NCBI GenBank assembly: GCA_038212215.1
Contig: JBBQUT010000046.1
Span: 1-27,084, forward strand
Direction of reading: 5' to 3'
Source of the DNA: JALZAI01 sp038212215
GTDB lineage: Bacteria; Actinomycetota; Actinomycetes; Mycobacteriales; Jatrophihabitantaceae
DNA length: 27,084 nucleotides
Shown: in pieces, positions 1 to 7,818 of the stretch
How positions within the stretch are numbered: the first letter of the stretch is position 1
How the letters are laid out: each line of letters begins with the position of its first letter
The notes under the pieces: model-generated
What the model saw: the letters and a program-made list of their open reading frames with translations, nothing else
Database searches by the model: none
Told to the model about the DNA's origin: nothing
Made by a program: the position numbers and the translations under genes

Positions 1-34
1 TATAGGAACCACTTTTGCACAAACGGCCGAGGCG
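1..34. repeat. 34-bp direct repeat, left copy
   Basis: The first 34 bases of the window are identical to 26155-26188. The copy includes the right arm (positions 9-25) of a hairpin that is complete at 26134-26179; the left arm would lie before the window start. After position 34 the two copies diverge at once. The repeat therefore brackets about 26 kb of glycan genes. It could be an island boundary, a short mobile or palindromic repeat, or the place where an assembly broke; the sequence alone does not decide. Confidence 0.85.
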
Positions 35-373
35 AGCGGGCGTAAGGAAGACTGGCGCGATGCTCCGCCAACCATTTCGTCGCGTGCCGGCCTGGGCGTG
101 CGCGTTGCTGGGGCCGATCTCGGCCGCGGCGGCACTGATTCCTGCGCGCCCGCACGTGGCGACGGCGGTGATCGCGCAACCGCGTCGTCGTCTCGGTCCC
201 GAGCTGGATTGTGCGGACGCGGCCTGACTTCGTGTCGTTCATGCTCGCCGTATAGCCCGCGGCCACGAGGGACCGTTGCACCACGAGGCAGGGGCGTTCG
301 AGGTCAATGCCGGACCAGCGGAGCCCGAGGACCTCGCCGCGAAGTTTCAGCGTTAGAGCTGACTCACCCGAGG
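35..373. other. Stretch with no clear gene
   Basis: No recognisable gene was found here. One plus-strand frame reads from about 60 to a TGA at 225-227 as a small peptide with an Ala-rich hydrophobic stretch. After that stop the same frame reads about 40 residues to a TAG just before position 357, ending in an acidic, helical-looking tail (PAEPEDLAAKFQR). The latter has plausible high-GC codon use and could be the 3' end of a decayed gene, but no family was recognised and there is no start codon with a ribosome site. The segment ends at the promoter-like sequence before the gene at 408. Confidence 0.3.
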
Positions 374-402
374 TTGACACAGAGGGCTGGACAAGAAATA
401 TT
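374..402 (+). promoter_or_regulatory. Candidate sigma-70-type promoter, possibly leaderless
   Basis: A perfect TTGACA (-35) lies at 374-379. After 17 bases comes AATATT (397-402), which matches the -10 consensus at four of six positions. The region is a conspicuous AT-rich pocket in GC-rich DNA. A start site 6-7 bases after the -10 would fall on or next to the ATG at 408, so the mRNA may be leaderless, which is common in actinobacteria and agrees with the lack of a good Shine-Dalgarno sequence. Inferred from sequence only. Confidence 0.4.
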
Positions 403-407
403 AGGAC

Positions 408-1184
408 ATGGCTGCTCCGCCAACCGCGACCTCGCCTCGCTCTCGGTTCTCCTCACGCGCGAAGTGGATCGCGACGGCGGTCACGGTATTTGTCGTGCTC
501 GCCGCGGTCGGGATCGTGATTGGGCTGGTCACGCGGGAGAGCGGCTCGAACAAGGGCAACACGAAAGCTCCCGCCACAAGTGCTCCCGCACAGTTCTTCG
601 GGGCAATGGACAACTTCGATCGGTCCGACAGTTCGACACGCCTCGGAACCTCCCAGAACAGAGAGCCATGGCTCGCGGCCGCGGGAACGTGGGGCGTGAA
701 GGACCACCAGGCCTATGTCGTCAAACCGAAGGCCGAGGGTTACAGCCTGGCTGTTCTCAACACGCACACAGGAGACGGAACCGTCCAGGTCACGATGCCG
801 AAGATCGCCGCAGGATCGGGGCTCGTGTTTCGCTATCGGAATGTCTTCAACTACTGGATCATTACGGCGAGTCCCAAGGTCGCGACTTGGGTGGTGCAGA
901 AAGTCGTCGACGGCAAGCTCACGACCGTCGGCGGCATTGGTGTCGCCCCGGCCATAGGCGGAACTGTTATTAGCGTCGAGATGCGTGGTGGCGTCCTCTC
1001 GGTTTCGGTCAACGGCCAGCTCCGGAGGACATTTAGCGACGGCGACCTGCAGGGCGAACCTCGCGTCGGGCTCGTGGGCTTCGCCAAGGCCGCGGGGACC
1101 GCACGCTGGAGGAATTTCGTCGCGTCCGGTCAGGCGCCCGCGACGACTTCGGCGGGGCCGGCGCCGACATCGAACACGCCCTAG
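408..1184 (+). CDS. Membrane-anchored extracellular protein with concanavalin/LamG-like domain
   Basis: The 258-residue protein has a short basic cytoplasmic N-terminus, one membrane helix (about residues 19-41) and a Ser/Thr/Ala-rich linker. A beta-rich domain of about 180 residues follows. It starts with DNFDRSD and contains W-rich strands (GTWGVKDHQAY), a GLVFRYRN strand and a closing VGLVGFAKAAGTARWRNF strand. This pattern fits the concanavalin-like jelly roll of LamG/DUF1080-type domains, which bind or cleave glycans; no catalytic residues could be assigned. The C-terminus is a Pro/Ala/Thr tail. The ATG at 408 was chosen because it precedes the membrane helix and follows a promoter-like sequence. 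It is probably displayed outside the membrane and may bind the locus polysaccharide (inference). The next gene on the same strand is the acyltransferase. Confidence 0.8.
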   Translation: MAAPPTATSPRSRFSSRAKWIATAVTVFVVLAAVGIVIGLVTRESGSNKGNTKAPATSAPAQFFGAMDNFDRSDSSTRLGTSQNREPWLAAAGTWGVKDHQAYVVKPKAEGYSLAVLNTHTGDGTVQVTMPKIAAGSGLVFRYRNVFNYWIITASPKVATWVVQKVVDGKLTTVGGIGVAPAIGGTVISVEMRGGVLSVSVNGQLRRTFSDGDLQGEPRVGLVGFAKAAGTARWRNFVASGQAPATTSAGPAPTSNTP

Positions 1185-1291
1185 CCTCGATGCCGTCGAT
1201 GCAGTCAGGACCGGGTCGGGACGACCAATCCCAAGCGGCCTGCGTGACGCCACCGGGGCAGAAGGCTTTGCGGGCGACTCCTGGAGCGGAC

Positions 1292-2629
1292 ATGACCGAA
1301 GCGCAGGCCGCATCAGCGGTTTCGGTGGGCGCGAGAAACTCTTCGGTGCAAGCTCCACGAGTGTCCGCCGAGCGCCTCTCGAGCCTCGACAGCTACCGGG
1401 CGCTCGCCGCGCTCGCCGTGCTCGTCTATCACGTGTGCGCCTCGCTCACGTTCAACCATAGGTTAGCGGCCGACGCGTACACCGCTCGACTCGGTGACTT
1501 GGCTGTCGCCGTGTTCTTCCTCCTCTCCGGTTTCCTCCTCTACCGGCCGTACGTCCTCGCGCACTTCGACGACGGCCCTCCTGACGATTGGCGGCGATTC
1601 CTGTGGCGCCGCGCGCTCCGAATTCTCCCGGCATACTGGGTGGCGCTCACTGCGCTGTTCTTCCTCTTCCGGTTCGCGGATGCACATGGGGCCGGGGGTT
1701 ACCTCACGTTTTACGGGCTGGTGCAGACGTACCGGCGTGGCATTGCCTTCGCCGGCTTGAATGTCGCGTGGTCGTTGTGCATCGAGGTGTCGTTCTACCT
1801 CGCGCTTCCGGTGATTGCCTGGGGCGTCCGGCGACTGACGCGACCAGGCGCCTCGCCGGGAGCCCGGCTGCGCTTGCAGCTCATCGTGCTGATGGTGCTG
1901 TTCGTTACGGCCGTCGCGTACCGCTGGTACGTCCTTGCGACCTTGCCGCGAACGGGTTCGGAACTGCTCTGGTTGCCTGCGTACCTGGACTGGTTCGCCC
2001 TCGGAATGCTGCTCGCGGTTGGGCGGGCCTGGGTCGAGCGTGGGCGGCCACTCCCGAGCTTCGTCGAGCGGCTGGCGGCCGCGCCGGCCGTCTGTTGGCT
2101 CTTCGCGCTGGAGGTGTACTGGCTGCTCGTCCAAATGCATACCCCTCGCGGATTCAGCGGCGTGGACCCAACGACGTTCGAGGTTCAGGCCCGCTTCTTG
2201 CTCCCAGGCTTGGCGGCGTTGCTGCTGCTCGTACCGGGCGTGCTCGGCGATCAGAACCGCGGCACAGTCCGACGAGCCCTGAGGAGCGTGCCGCTCCGGT
2301 CGCTGGGGCTCGTCTCGTACGGCATCTACCTGTGGCACCCGATCGTGCTGGAACAGGTGATGCGCTGGGTGAACGACGGCCGCTTCGGGGGCGGCTTCGT
2401 CCCGGTGCTCCTGGTCGTGGCGTGCGCGACGATCGCCATCGCGACCGCCAGCTACTGGATCGTCGAAAAACCCGCATTGAGCCTCAAGAATCGCGGACCG
2501 GGCTCCCTCGCCCGACGCCATTCCGCCCGCCGGCTCCCGTCGGCGTCGAGTCCGGTTGCGGTTCCCGCCGGGCCGGGAGCGCCGATCGGAGACGGAGCGG
2601 TCGTCGCGCCCGAAAGCTGGTACCCGTAG
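1292..2629 (+). CDS. Acyltransferase family 3 (OafA/YrhL-like) membrane O-acyltransferase
   Basis: This is an integral membrane protein of 445 residues that would transfer acetyl or another acyl group from the cytoplasm to an exported sugar. Family hallmarks are visible: SLDSYRALAALAVLVYHV with the R-x10-H signature (R36, H47), FFLLSGFLLYRPY (about 75-87), WRRALRILPAYW (about 105-116), WSLCIEVSFYLALP, and a late SYGIYLWHP. About ten hydrophobic segments are present. The ATG at 1292 is preferred to an in-frame ATG at 1190 because GGAG (1283-1286) sits five bases before it. No SGNH domain follows, unlike the homologue at 8728-10662. The last 17 or so codons lie in DNA homologous to the antisense of a sulfotransferase gene, so the C-terminal tail looks acquired by recombination. 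Confidence 0.9.
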   Translation: MTEAQAASAVSVGARNSSVQAPRVSAERLSSLDSYRALAALAVLVYHVCASLTFNHRLAADAYTARLGDLAVAVFFLLSGFLLYRPYVLAHFDDGPPDDWRRFLWRRALRILPAYWVALTALFFLFRFADAHGAGGYLTFYGLVQTYRRGIAFAGLNVAWSLCIEVSFYLALPVIAWGVRRLTRPGASPGARLRLQLIVLMVLFVTAVAYRWYVLATLPRTGSELLWLPAYLDWFALGMLLAVGRAWVERGRPLPSFVERLAAAPAVCWLFALEVYWLLVQMHTPRGFSGVDPTTFEVQARFLLPGLAALLLLVPGVLGDQNRGTVRRALRSVPLRSLGLVSYGIYLWHPIVLEQVMRWVNDGRFGGGFVPVLLVVACATIAIATASYWIVEKPALSLKNRGPGSLARRHSARRLPSASSPVAVPAGPGAPIGDGAVVAPESWYP

Positions 2630-2940
2630 CGAAGCATGAACGGCCATGTCATTCCGGTGACGACCGCCCGCCGCCAGGCCTGCATGCTGGAGACTCACGC
2701 CGTGTGCGACACGACCGGAATCACACCGCCCTCGAACCGACTGGGGTTCCCCCACGCGCTGTGCGTCAGTCGGACCGACACACCCGTCGGCGAACAGGTG
2801 TCGAATTCCTCTCCGACGAGGTCGCCGACCTCGATCTCGACCGGACGGGCGACGAAGTCCTCGTAACGAAGTCTCATGTAGCGGTCAGGTGACCGGCTCC
2901 AGAACGCCTCGGCGGCCGCATTCGAGACATCGAAATACGC
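2576..2940 (-). pseudogene. Sulfotransferase 3' remnant (paralogue of 19927-20937)
   Basis: On the minus strand this segment encodes the C-terminal third of the sulfotransferase found intact at 19927-20937. Shared strings include YFDVSN, FWSRSPDRYMRLRYEDFVARP and THSAWGNP. The match begins at the residue equivalent to Tyr206 of the intact protein; everything before it, including the PAPS-binding P-loop, is missing. A frameshift with an early stop (TGA at 2695-2697) separates the SAWGNP part from the final WRR/MTWPFMLRYGY part, which continues in another frame from about 2685. Nucleotide similarity runs leftwards over the 3' end of the acyltransferase gene (both copies share GGTACCCGTAGCGAAGCATGA, split here by its two halves). 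It cannot make an active enzyme. Confidence 0.85.
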
Positions 2941-3322
2941 GGCGCTCCGCGCGGTCGATGGCACGATCGACCTCCTGTTTATCGACGGCGCGCATCGCTA
3001 CCGCGCCGTCGTGGCGGATCTCGACGGGTGGGGAAGGCGTGTGGCCGTCGGCGGCACGATGCTCATCCACGACGCCTTCAACTCGATCGGAGTGACACTG
3101 GCAGTGATGCGGCGGATGTTCCTCAACCGGGACTTTCGGTATGTGGGGCGCTGTCGGTCCCTGGCAGAGTACCGGCGCGAGCCAGTCTCAGGAGACCGTT
3201 TTGCCGGCAACGTCGCCCGGCAGATCGCCGACCTCCCCTGGTTCGTCCGAAACGCTACGATCAAGCTGCTGCTGGGGACAGGGCTGCGTCCGCTCACGCG
3301 ACTGCTCGGCCATCGCGGCGGT
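2941..3322 (+). pseudogene. SAM methyltransferase 3' remnant (paralogue of 19016-19756)
   Basis: The plus strand reads as the C-terminal half of the methyltransferase intact at 19016-19756. Matching blocks are IDLLFIDGAHRYRAVV, GGTMLIHDAFNSIGVT, FRYVGRCRSLAEYRREPV and a final TRLLGH. The match starts near residue 117 of the intact protein, so the SAM-binding GxG region is lost. Its own stop codon is also lost, so the frame runs on into the sulfatase gene and gives a misleading 630-residue reading frame from a GTG at 3011. It abuts the sulfotransferase remnant at about 2937-2941 with no spacer. Order and orientation are permuted relative to the intact pair at 19016-20937. Confidence 0.85.
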
Positions 3323-3370
3323 TGTATTAACGACTGGCCACCAAGCGTCGGCGAATGGACGAGGACGAAG

Positions 3371-4903
3371 ATGATTCATCGGCCATGTCGACGGGCTCTG
3401 GCGCTCACCGCGGCGTGCCTGGTGCTCGCGGCGGCCTGCTCGGGTGGTGGCGATCACGGCCGATCGTCGACACCGTCCTCGACGCAGAAGGCGAAGCCCG
3501 CCACCACCGGCGCAACCAGCACGACCGGCACGCCGCAGCGTCGACCAAACATCATCATGCTCATGACCGACGACCAGACCCTGGAGGCGATGCGTGTCCT
3601 GCCCAAAGTCAAGCGACTGCTTGCAGATGAGGGGACGACATTCACGCACAGCTTCGCGTCCTACCCCCTGTGCTGTCCGTCCCGGGCGACCTATCTCACC
3701 GGCCAGTACGCCCACAACCATGGTGTGCTTTTCAACTCCCCGCCGTATGGCGGCTTCCAGGAGTTTCACAACCAATCCACGACGTTGCCGGTCGCGTTGC
3801 AGCAGGCCGGCTACCGCACGATCCACATCGGGAAGTACCTCAACGGTTACGGGCGGGAGAACGCGACTGAGGTCCCACCTGGCTGGAGCGACTGGCACGC
3901 ATCAGTGGACCCGTCCACGTACACGTACTTCGGCTACACACTCAACAACAACGGCAAGCTCCACAAGTACGGACATCGGGCACGCGACTATCAGACCGAT
4001 GTGTACGCGGGGAAGGCGGAGGCCGCCATCAAGGACGCTGCTCACCGTAAGGAGCCGTTCTTCTTGAACGTCGCGTTTACGGCTCCCCACGGCGCGGTCG
4101 CCGAGACTGACGGTTGCAAGCTCGGTTTCGGCTGCGCGACGATTCCAACCCCGACTCCGGCCCCGCGTTACGAACACAAGTTTGACCACGAACGGCTCCC
4201 CCGACCGCCGTCCTTCGACGAGAAGGACATGTCCGACAAGCCGGCGATCATGCAGCGTCACCGCGTCTTCTACATCAAGACGGCCGAGCAGATCACCAAC
4301 AACTATCGGCGTGAGTTGGACAGTCTCCAGTCGGTGGACGACGCGGTTGAGCGGGTCGTCAAGGCGCTGCGTGATACGAAGCAGCTGGACAACACGGTCA
4401 TCATGTTCACGTCCGACAATGGGTTCTTCCACGGAGAGCAGAGGATCTCGTTCGGGAAGTTTTTGGTGTATGAGCCGTCGGTCCGGGTGCCGCTGGTCAT
4501 CCGTGGACCGGGCCTGGGTCGCGGTCTCAGCAACGACACGCTCGTCGCCAACATCGACCTGGCGCCCACGATTCTCGAGCTTGCACAGGCGACTCCCTTG
4601 CGGCAAATGGATGGGCGCTCCCTGGTACCGCTGATGAACGGATCGGAGGCGCGCTTCGACCGCTCGATCCTGCTCGAGTCCGGCCCCGGCGGCGGGCCGT
4701 TTTCCCCCGTCTACCACGCCGTCAGGACGCCACGCTACGTCTACGTCGAGTACGACACGGGTGATCGGGAGCTCTACGACCTTCAGGCCGACCCTTACGA
4801 GCTCGATAACCGTGTGGCCGACCCCGCCATGGCGCAGGTCGAACTCGACCTCGCGGTTCAACTCGGCCGGCTCAAGAGCTGCGCGGGACCGAGCTGTTCA
4901 TAA
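3371..4903 (+). CDS. Lipoprotein arylsulfatase-type sulfatase
   Basis: The enzyme (510 residues) would hydrolyse sulfate esters on an extracellular glycan or other substrate. A lipoprotein signal ends in the lipobox LAAAC (Cys23), then a Ser/Thr-rich linker. The sulfatase core has the metal-binding Asp pair in LMTDDQT (D67, D68). It has the formylglycine motif CCPSRATYLTG with C101 as the residue to be oxidised, and SDNGFFHGE (D349, N350, H354). A C-terminal ELYDLQADPYELDN segment is typical of the family. Activity would need a formylglycine-generating enzyme or equivalent, not seen here. The ATG at 3371 is preferred because GAGGACGAAG precedes it at proper spacing and it begins the signal peptide. 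The longer in-frame extension is a decayed methyltransferase. It converges on the methyltransferase at 4943. The substrate is not identifiable. Confidence 0.93.
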   Translation: MIHRPCRRALALTAACLVLAAACSGGGDHGRSSTPSSTQKAKPATTGATSTTGTPQRRPNIIMLMTDDQTLEAMRVLPKVKRLLADEGTTFTHSFASYPLCCPSRATYLTGQYAHNHGVLFNSPPYGGFQEFHNQSTTLPVALQQAGYRTIHIGKYLNGYGRENATEVPPGWSDWHASVDPSTYTYFGYTLNNNGKLHKYGHRARDYQTDVYAGKAEAAIKDAAHRKEPFFLNVAFTAPHGAVAETDGCKLGFGCATIPTPTPAPRYEHKFDHERLPRPPSFDEKDMSDKPAIMQRHRVFYIKTAEQITNNYRRELDSLQSVDDAVERVVKALRDTKQLDNTVIMFTSDNGFFHGEQRISFGKFLVYEPSVRVPLVIRGPGLGRGLSNDTLVANIDLAPTILELAQATPLRQMDGRSLVPLMNGSEARFDRSILLESGPGGGPFSPVYHAVRTPRYVYVEYDTGDRELYDLQADPYELDNRVADPAMAQVELDLAVQLGRLKSCAGPSCS

Positions 4904-4942
4904 GCGGGGCAGCCCGCCCTCGTTCCAGAATGTATCGACCAG

Positions 4943-5722
4943 TCAGGTCGGCAGTCGCCGCCGCTCGATCAACAGCACACAGTTCCAGGTCGCCACTTCC
5001 CGGAGACCAGGAACTCGCAGAATCCAGCGTTGCGACGGGTAATACCGGGGAAAGGCGTCGAGAAGCCGAAGCCGCGGGCGTTCACGCACGAACTTCAGGA
5101 TCCGCCCGATGTAGGTCGGCCACAACTTCTGAAAGGGAAGGTTCTTGCCTTTCGGCTCACCCAACATGGCACGGTACGCCTTGAGGCCAAGACGCGGACC
5201 CAGGTAATGGAATGGTGTAATCGCGTGACCGCCCCACGGCGAGTACCAGTTCGTCCAACTTAGATACGCCCAACCCCCAGGGCGCAGCACACGCTCAACC
5301 TCTCTGATGATCGATGTCGGATGCGGTGTGTGCTCAAGCAGATTCGAGCAGAAGACACCATCGAACGTCTCTGCCGCGAACGGTAGGCACCCTCCGTCCG
5401 AGATCAGCGCGCGCCGTAGCGCCCGAGCGTGCTGCTCGATTTCGCTCTGGTCCAGATCCGTCGGAATGACCACCGCGCCACGTTCGGCCATAGCGGACGT
5501 GTAGTAACCGGGACCGCAGGCAAGATCGAGAACAAGCGCCGATTGAACATCAAACGGAAATTGGGCGATGTCTCTGTGTGCGAGCCGAGTGTAGAAGGGC
5601 TCGGGGTCTTTCCGCTCGCTCAGGAAGAGTCGGAACAGTTCGCGCTTCGACGCGCCAGGTGCTCGTACCGTTGGCCGCGCTGTAACAGCTCTGGCGCTGC
5701 TGAACTGCTGTTTCGCACCCAT
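4943..5722 (-). CDS. Class I SAM-dependent methyltransferase (Methyltransf_11 type)
   Basis: The 259-residue cytoplasmic protein has SAM motif I VLDLACGPG (64-72), an acidic residue at the end of strand 2 (D89), NLLEHTPHP (about 128-135) and LRPGG (146-150). The family is known for O-, N- or C-methylation of small molecules and sugars; the substrate is unknown. The N-terminal SKRELFRLFLSERKDPEPF (25-43) and the C-terminal RILKFVRERPRLRLL plus VPGLREVATWNCVL are distinctive. Both recur in remnants elsewhere in this window, at 21586-21680 and 11443-11672. The start at 5722 has no strong ribosome site, so it could be a little shorter. It lies 198 bp downstream of the DUF4185-like gene on the same strand. 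Sugar methylation of the locus glycan is an inference from context. Confidence 0.88.
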   Translation of the reverse strand: MGAKQQFSSARAVTARPTVRAPGASKRELFRLFLSERKDPEPFYTRLAHRDIAQFPFDVQSALVLDLACGPGYYTSAMAERGAVVIPTDLDQSEIEQHARALRRALISDGGCLPFAAETFDGVFCSNLLEHTPHPTSIIREVERVLRPGGWAYLSWTNWYSPWGGHAITPFHYLGPRLGLKAYRAMLGEPKGKNLPFQKLWPTYIGRILKFVRERPRLRLLDAFPRYYPSQRWILRVPGLREVATWNCVLLIERRRLPT

Positions 5723-5920
5723 CCCAGTCAGAGATTACTGGTACACGCAGAGTGCGTGTACCAGCGCGGAAATCGAGGAGCCGGTTCGAGATCCGGAGTA
5801 TCAGACGGGGACCCATGCGCCGCGCTGCGGCCCTCAAGTGAGGAACCCGTCTGGCTGGTGGAAAGTGGTGAGCACCGCACTCGCCGGTGTTGTCACCGGG
5901 ACCGGAGGACTGCGCGCACG

Positions 5921-7081
5921 CTAGGGCGGCGGCATGGAGTTTGCCAGTGGAGCAAAGAAGTGCGGTCCATAGGTCTGGCCGCTCAACGGCTGCGACGCCG
6001 GCGATGCGAGGTTCGTGCTGTACGCGACAGTCGGCGTGGATGTACCGGGTAGGGTCCCGGTCCAGGCGCCATAGGAAATGAGCCCGGGCGAGGAGGTCGT
6101 CGCGATTCTCCCGTAGTACGTCCAGGGCCCCTGCGGTGAGCGCGCGGTGAATACCGACACGTCGTCGGAGACGACGTCAGCCAGTTTCGCCGTAGCCAGG
6201 TATCCGGTCCCGTAGGGGCGCACCCACGGCTGTGCATTCGGCCCCTGGCCCGATCCGGTCCCCCAAACCGGAGGCATGTTCGTCCACTGCAGCGGTGTTG
6301 CGCTCGTTGCGTTCGGCGTCCAAGTAGGTCCGGCCCCGGCGTCGCCCCAGAACTGCCATGCCCCGGGCGTCATGACCTGGCCGAGCGGTGCACGCGCCAC
6401 GAAGACATTCCGCTGCTTGGCCCCGTAGAGGTAGACGTAGCCGTCGCCGGGGACGAGCGCGGTCGCGCCGTACGGCTGGGTGTAGCTCGTCGGGAAGGGC
6501 AACGGCCGCACACCCTCAAACTGGAGTAGCGGAAGCGAAAACGTGGCTACTCGCATGTCGATGATGGTGAAGTCCCACTCGCCGGGACCCGTGCCCTGCA
6601 CATGCCACAGGAAGACACGGAGCATGCCATTCTCGACGACCCCCGACGCGGGCCAATACCACTCCCCGGCAGCTGGCGCCGGGATAAGACTCGTCCGCGC
6701 TCCTGGCCGGCCGCCGGTGAGAGCGGTCAAACAGGCTCCGCTCTGCATCACAAGGCTGTTGCGCATGAACGGGCCGCTCGGATCAATGCTCCCGATGCTG
6801 GTGAGTCCGCCGATGTAGGTATCACCGAACAGCCACACGGTTCGTCCGTCGGGCAGCGCCACCGGGACGGCGGTGTCCGCTGAGAGCCAATCGGTTGAGT
6901 GACGGAGGCCGTCGAAGGCGGCCTGGTATCCGGCTGGCGAGTCAGGGGCACGGGACGCGCAGTACTGCGTGACCGGAGGAGCCACGCCCGGCGTTTTTTC
7001 TGACACCGCAGGTGGTCCCAGGCATGCCGCCGCAAGCAGGGCGACCCCTCCGGCGAGGGGTATGAGTCGAGTCCGCCGCAT
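5921..7081 (-). CDS. DUF4185-like exported lipoprotein (beta-propeller type)
   Basis: This lipoprotein of 386 residues has a basic start, a hydrophobic core and the lipobox LLAAAC (Cys20). The mature part carries VPVALPDGRTVWLFGDTYIGG, quoted here only up to the conserved WLFGDTY signature of DUF4185/DUF5005-like proteins, and repeated beta-strand blocks such as GDGYVYLYG and RSPQGPWTYYG. The pattern resembles five-bladed propellers related to glycoside hydrolase clans, and a role in binding or cleaving polysaccharide outside the cell is plausible but unproven; catalytic residues were not assigned. The start at 7081 is fixed by the signal peptide. It precedes the methyltransferase on the same strand with a 198-bp gap, so cotranscription is possible. 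Confidence 0.85.
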   Translation of the reverse strand: MRRTRLIPLAGGVALLAAACLGPPAVSEKTPGVAPPVTQYCASRAPDSPAGYQAAFDGLRHSTDWLSADTAVPVALPDGRTVWLFGDTYIGGLTSIGSIDPSGPFMRNSLVMQSGACLTALTGGRPGARTSLIPAPAAGEWYWPASGVVENGMLRVFLWHVQGTGPGEWDFTIIDMRVATFSLPLLQFEGVRPLPFPTSYTQPYGATALVPGDGYVYLYGAKQRNVFVARAPLGQVMTPGAWQFWGDAGAGPTWTPNATSATPLQWTNMPPVWGTGSGQGPNAQPWVRPYGTGYLATAKLADVVSDDVSVFTARSPQGPWTYYGRIATTSSPGLISYGAWTGTLPGTSTPTVAYSTNLASPASQPLSGQTYGPHFFAPLANSMPPP

Positions 7082-7563
7082 CGTCGGCCTCTACGGCGCC
7101 CGCGGGTCGAATCCGACGGCGCCACCCCGCGCGGGCAAGCACCAACCGCGAGCCGTACCGTCGTCGTGGTGAGCGCCGCTGCCTGCGGTTTGACCTGGCA
7201 TTGGTGATGACCCTTTGTCGGACTCGGAGAACGCGGTGGTAGCGATCTCCTGAGCCCGATATCGGCCCGCAGAGTGGTGCTCTTAAGCCTTGATCCACCG
7301 ATTCGGTCGGTGGATCAAGGCTAAGACCGAAGGGCTGCGCGTCGCCGACCCGAGCGGCGAAGCCGACGACGCCGCCGGCCCCGGCGGGCGACGCGTTCTA
7401 CGCCCCGCCGTCATCGCCGGCGCGGTCACCAAGCGCGCCTACTGAGCGTTGGCGCGGCGCCGTTGACTCCGCACCGACGCGGACGATCGCTCCCCGTCAC
7501 CGATTCCCTCGGTGGGAGCCACCGCGACGGCACGCCGGTCTCGATGCGACGCGGCGACGACTC
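7082..7563. other. 482-bp stretch with a hairpin and an unrecognised open frame
   Basis: No complete gene is visible. The perfect hairpin at 7286-7322 lies inside. Immediately after it, a plus-strand frame reads about 44 codons (7311-7444) without a start codon, ending KRAY and TGA. Its codon choice is gene-like and it may be the tail of a truncated gene, but no family was recognised. The part from 7082 to 7285 shows nothing identifiable apart from room for the promoter of the minus-strand lipoprotein gene. Confidence 0.35.
7286..7322. repeat. Perfect 16-bp inverted repeat (hairpin)
   Basis: The left arm AGCCTTGATCCACCGA (7286-7301) and right arm TCGGTGGATCAAGGCT (7307-7322) are perfectly complementary around a 5-base loop TTCGG. 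There is no T-run on either strand, so a classical intrinsic terminator is not obvious, although actinobacterial terminators often lack one. It could also be an operator or the end of a mobile element. It lies about 200 bp upstream of the lipoprotein gene start at 7081. Confidence 0.85.
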
Positions 7564-7818
7564 CTAGCCCGAATGCTGGACTCCAGTAGGATCCCGGTGT
7601 CGTTCCCACCAGCGTTCGTGCAGGTAGAAGGCTGGGATCTGCACGGCGTTGTAGATCAGCGCGATCACCGTGGTCTGCACCGCTGAGCCTGTCACGGTCC
7701 AACCCAAGATCCCCAAGACGACGAGCGCCCACAGCCGCCAGGACACCGACTTCACCCACGCACGAGTCCGAGGGCGATGGTCGAGTCGGTTCACGGACGT
7801 ACCAGCAAAATGGACCAT
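7564..7818 (-). CDS. Small DUF2061-like membrane protein
   Basis: An 84-residue protein with the pattern KSVSWRLWA, a hydrophobic helix, a TGSAVQT turn, a second helix and FYLHERWWERH. This order (SWR near the first helix, TG between the helices, HERxW at the end) is characteristic of DUF2061, a family of two-helix inner-membrane proteins of unknown function. The ATG at 7818 was chosen because it lies just before this core. It also overlaps the TGA of the upstream fragment by one base (TGATG), which suggests translational coupling in the ancestral arrangement. The C-terminus is polar. A link to the glycan is unknown. Confidence 0.75.
   Translation of the reverse strand: MVHFAGTSVNRLDHRPRTRAWVKSVSWRLWALVVLGILGWTVTGSAVQTTVIALIYNAVQIPAFYLHERWWERHRDPTGVQHSG

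Noticed and set aside
453..1358. Long minus-strand open frame opposite the concanavalin-like gene
   Set aside because: It is Arg/Pro-rich with no recognisable motif and exists because GC-rich genes leave long antisense frames.
1463..2755. 430-codon minus-strand frame opposite the acyltransferase
   Set aside because: Its composition is that of antisense to a membrane-protein gene; the plus-strand frame has clear family motifs.
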